A DNA stretch of 8,473 nucleotides, from NCBI GenBank assembly GCA_934663885.1, contig CAKUKW010000082.1, positions 1-8,473 on the forward strand, given 5' to 3'. The notes below the pieces were generated by a model, which was not told the origin of the DNA, made no database searches, and was given only the letters and a program-made list of their open reading frames with translations. The translations under genes and the position numbers were made by a program. Each line of letters begins with the position of its first letter. The first letter of the stretch is position 1. The DNA comes from an uncultured Tidjanibacter sp. (GTDB lineage Bacteria; Bacteroidota; Bacteroidia; Bacteroidales; Rikenellaceae). Of the stretch, positions 7,812 through 8,473 are shown in pieces.

Positions 7812-7827
7812 TGGTATAAATGCCAAA
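7812..7827. repeat. Right arm of the 16-bp inverted repeat (putative operator O2)
   Basis: TGGTATAAATGCCAAA is the exact reverse complement of 7765-7780. The gap between the arms is 31 bases and the arm centres are 47 bp apart, about 4.5 helical turns. It ends three bases before the ATG at 7831, covering the translation-initiation region. No Shine-Dalgarno is present there. Confidence 0.75.
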
Positions 7828-7830
7828 AAA

Positions 7831-8046
7831 ATGGATTATCAGCAGGAATGGGGTTATACGGTCAATAAGGTAAGGGATATAATCGCGAAAAAGAAATGGA
7901 CTATAGAGCGTCTTTCTCACGCAATCAAAATGGATAATGCCAATTTAAGCCGAATATTGTCCGGAGTACAAACCAATATGGAATATAGAACCTTGTTCAA
8001 GATCGCGGAGGCCCTCGAGGTCAAAATGAGCGACCTGGTGAGGTAA
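7831..8046 (+). CDS. Small Cro/C1 (XRE)-family HTH DNA-binding protein
   Basis: This 71-residue protein is essentially one HTH_3 domain. Helix 1 is about residues 11-20 (VNKVRDIIAK), helix 2 is TIERLSHAI (24-32), recognition helix 3 is about 35-44 (DNANLSRILS) followed by the typical G-V-Q-T-N turn, and helices 4-5 are YRTLFKIAEALEV and MSDLVR. No sensor, peptidase or oligomerisation domain is attached, so it is probably a dimeric cytoplasmic repressor or activator. The inverted repeat immediately upstream suggests that it regulates its own transcription; this is inference. It lies 4 bases upstream of a helix-hairpin-helix membrane protein gene, whose ribosome binding site overlaps its stop codon, so the two genes are probably cotranscribed. 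It has no toxin-like neighbour on the visible side, so an antitoxin role is not supported. Confidence 0.87.
   Translation: MDYQQEWGYTVNKVRDIIAKKKWTIERLSHAIKMDNANLSRILSGVQTNMEYRTLFKIAEALEVKMSDLVR
8037..8043 (+). promoter_or_regulatory. Ribosome binding site of the HhH gene, overlapping the end of the HTH gene
   Basis: GGTGAGG ends 7 bases before the ATG at 8051 and lies in the last codons of the HTH gene. It is one of the few Shine-Dalgarno-like sites in the window and supports both the start at 8051 and translational coupling with the HTH gene. Confidence 0.5.
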
Positions 8047-8050
8047 ATTT

Positions 8051-8473
8051 ATGGCAGAACGAAGGAATAAAGAAGGGAAGTCGTGGAAATTCTCCGCAAG
8101 GGAGCGCAGGGGTATCCTGATGCTCATTCCCCTTTTGGCCGTACTGGGGTGGATATTATATTCCGCCGCGAAGCCCCGCTTCGACGGCACGGCTGAAATC
8201 GTAGGCGATGCCATAGCGGAAACTACAGGAGCCCCGGGCAGCCATTCCGACAGCGCTCTTCAGGGGGAACAGGGAACTCAAACCGGGACGTTCCGGATGG
8301 CTGTCTTCGATCCGAATACGGTTACTTATGAGGAGATGAGGGGAATGGGTCTCGACGGCAACATAGCCGCTTCACTGGTAAGGTGGCGTGAATACGGAAA
8401 GGTTTTTAATATTCCCGAGGATTTCGCCCTCGTGAACGGGATGAGCGACTCGGTTTATGCCGTATTCAAACCC
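8051..8473 (+). CDS. Membrane-anchored helix-hairpin-helix (ComEA-like) protein, 3' end outside window
   Basis: The frame is open from the ATG at 8051 to the window end (141 codons, no stop), so the C-terminus is missing. Seen: a basic cytoplasmic N-terminus (MAERRNKEGKSWKFSARERR), one transmembrane helix (about residues 21-40, GILMLIPLLAVLGWILYSAA), a low-complexity linker rich in G/S/T/E (about 45-80), then FDPNTVTYEEMRGMGLDGNI-type helix-hairpin-helix sequence (86-140) with AASLVRWREYGKVFNIPEDFALVNGMSDSVYAVFKP. The pattern FDPNT..(8-10)..MGL...(A)..L..(W/Y)R..G..F..PEDF..(V/L).G(M/L) is the repeating unit of Bacteroidetes HhH proteins related to ComEA, which bind DNA non-specifically. The domain would lie outside the inner membrane. 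Further HhH units probably follow. The function is unproven: DNA uptake is known for ComEA itself, but these Bacteroidetes homologues are mostly uncharacterised. Confidence 0.85.
   Translation, partial: MAERRNKEGKSWKFSARERRGILMLIPLLAVLGWILYSAAKPRFDGTAEIVGDAIAETTGAPGSHSDSALQGEQGTQTGTFRMAVFDPNTVTYEEMRGMGLDGNIAASLVRWREYGKVFNIPEDFALVNGMSDSVYAVFKP

Larger units (their letters stand above)
7516..7830. other. Divergent intergenic region (315 bases) between ppdK and the HTH gene
   Basis: It holds the ppdK leader and its candidate promoter on the left, and on the right the candidate HTH-gene promoter and the inverted-repeat operator pair, all listed separately. The stretch between the two promoters (about 7677-7736) shows no open reading frame or repeat that I can support. 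The ppdK-proximal part (7516-7560) is markedly A/T-rich. Confidence 0.7.

Noticed and set aside
7765..7827. The inverted repeat read as an RNA hairpin hiding the HTH start codon
   Set aside because: The predicted transcription start falls inside the left arm, so the RNA would carry only part of it, and the loop would be 31 bases. A DNA operator pair explains the layout better.
7831..8473. Toxin-antitoxin pair
   Set aside because: The HTH protein could pass for an antitoxin, but its partner has a transmembrane anchor and HhH repeats and no known toxin fold.

Overview
This window looks like chromosomal DNA from a member of the Bacteroidota, most likely order Bacteroidales; a Rikenellaceae/Alistipes-type gut organism is possible but unproven. 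The reasons are a BACON-domain lipoprotein, a periplasmic-TPR/membrane/AraC regulator, a secreted GH29-type fucosidase, a 909-residue PPDK, A-rich translation starts that mostly lack Shine-Dalgarno sequences, and candidate promoters of the Bacteroidetes type (-33 TTTG / -7 TAnnTTTG). I see no transposase, integrase, CRISPR array, tRNA or rRNA.

Left part (1-4529, all + strand). A secreted alpha-L-fucosidase-like glycoside hydrolase with a C-terminal F5/8 type C (CBM32-like) module comes first and is followed by a strong terminator (1509-1546). Next is a membrane-spanning regulator with a periplasmic TPR sensor region, one transmembrane helix and a cytoplasmic AraC-type DNA-binding domain, followed by another strong hairpin (3389-3433). 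A candidate promoter then leads into a BACON-domain lipoprotein that has its own terminator (4579-4613). The three genes are separated by terminators, so they look like three transcription units rather than one operon. Their content (glycan hydrolase, envelope sensor/regulator, envelope lipoprotein) suggests a small carbohydrate-utilisation or envelope locus. No SusC/SusD pair lies inside the window.

Middle (4736-7515, - strand). A complete pyruvate, phosphate dikinase gene (ppdK) converges on the lipoprotein gene. The two have separate back-to-back terminators in a 256-base gap. PPDK is central-metabolism housekeeping: it interconverts pyruvate and PEP using ATP, phosphate, AMP and PPi. Its high-GC coding sequence produces several long open frames on the opposite strand that I treat as shadows.

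Right part (7516-8473). A 315-base divergent intergenic region carries the likely ppdK promoter (- strand) and the promoter of a small two-gene + strand unit. That unit encodes a 71-residue Cro/C1-type HTH protein and, 4 bases downstream, a membrane-anchored helix-hairpin-helix (ComEA-like) protein cut off by the window end. Its control region holds the most distinctive non-coding signal in the window: a perfect 16-bp inverted repeat. One arm overlaps the -7 box and the other ends three bases before the HTH start codon, as expected for a pair of operators for autoregulation.

I did not find a clearly new multi-gene system. The best leads are the operator pair with its HTH/HhH operon, the regulator lying between the fucosidase and BACON genes, and an unassigned acid/base residue in the fucosidase.
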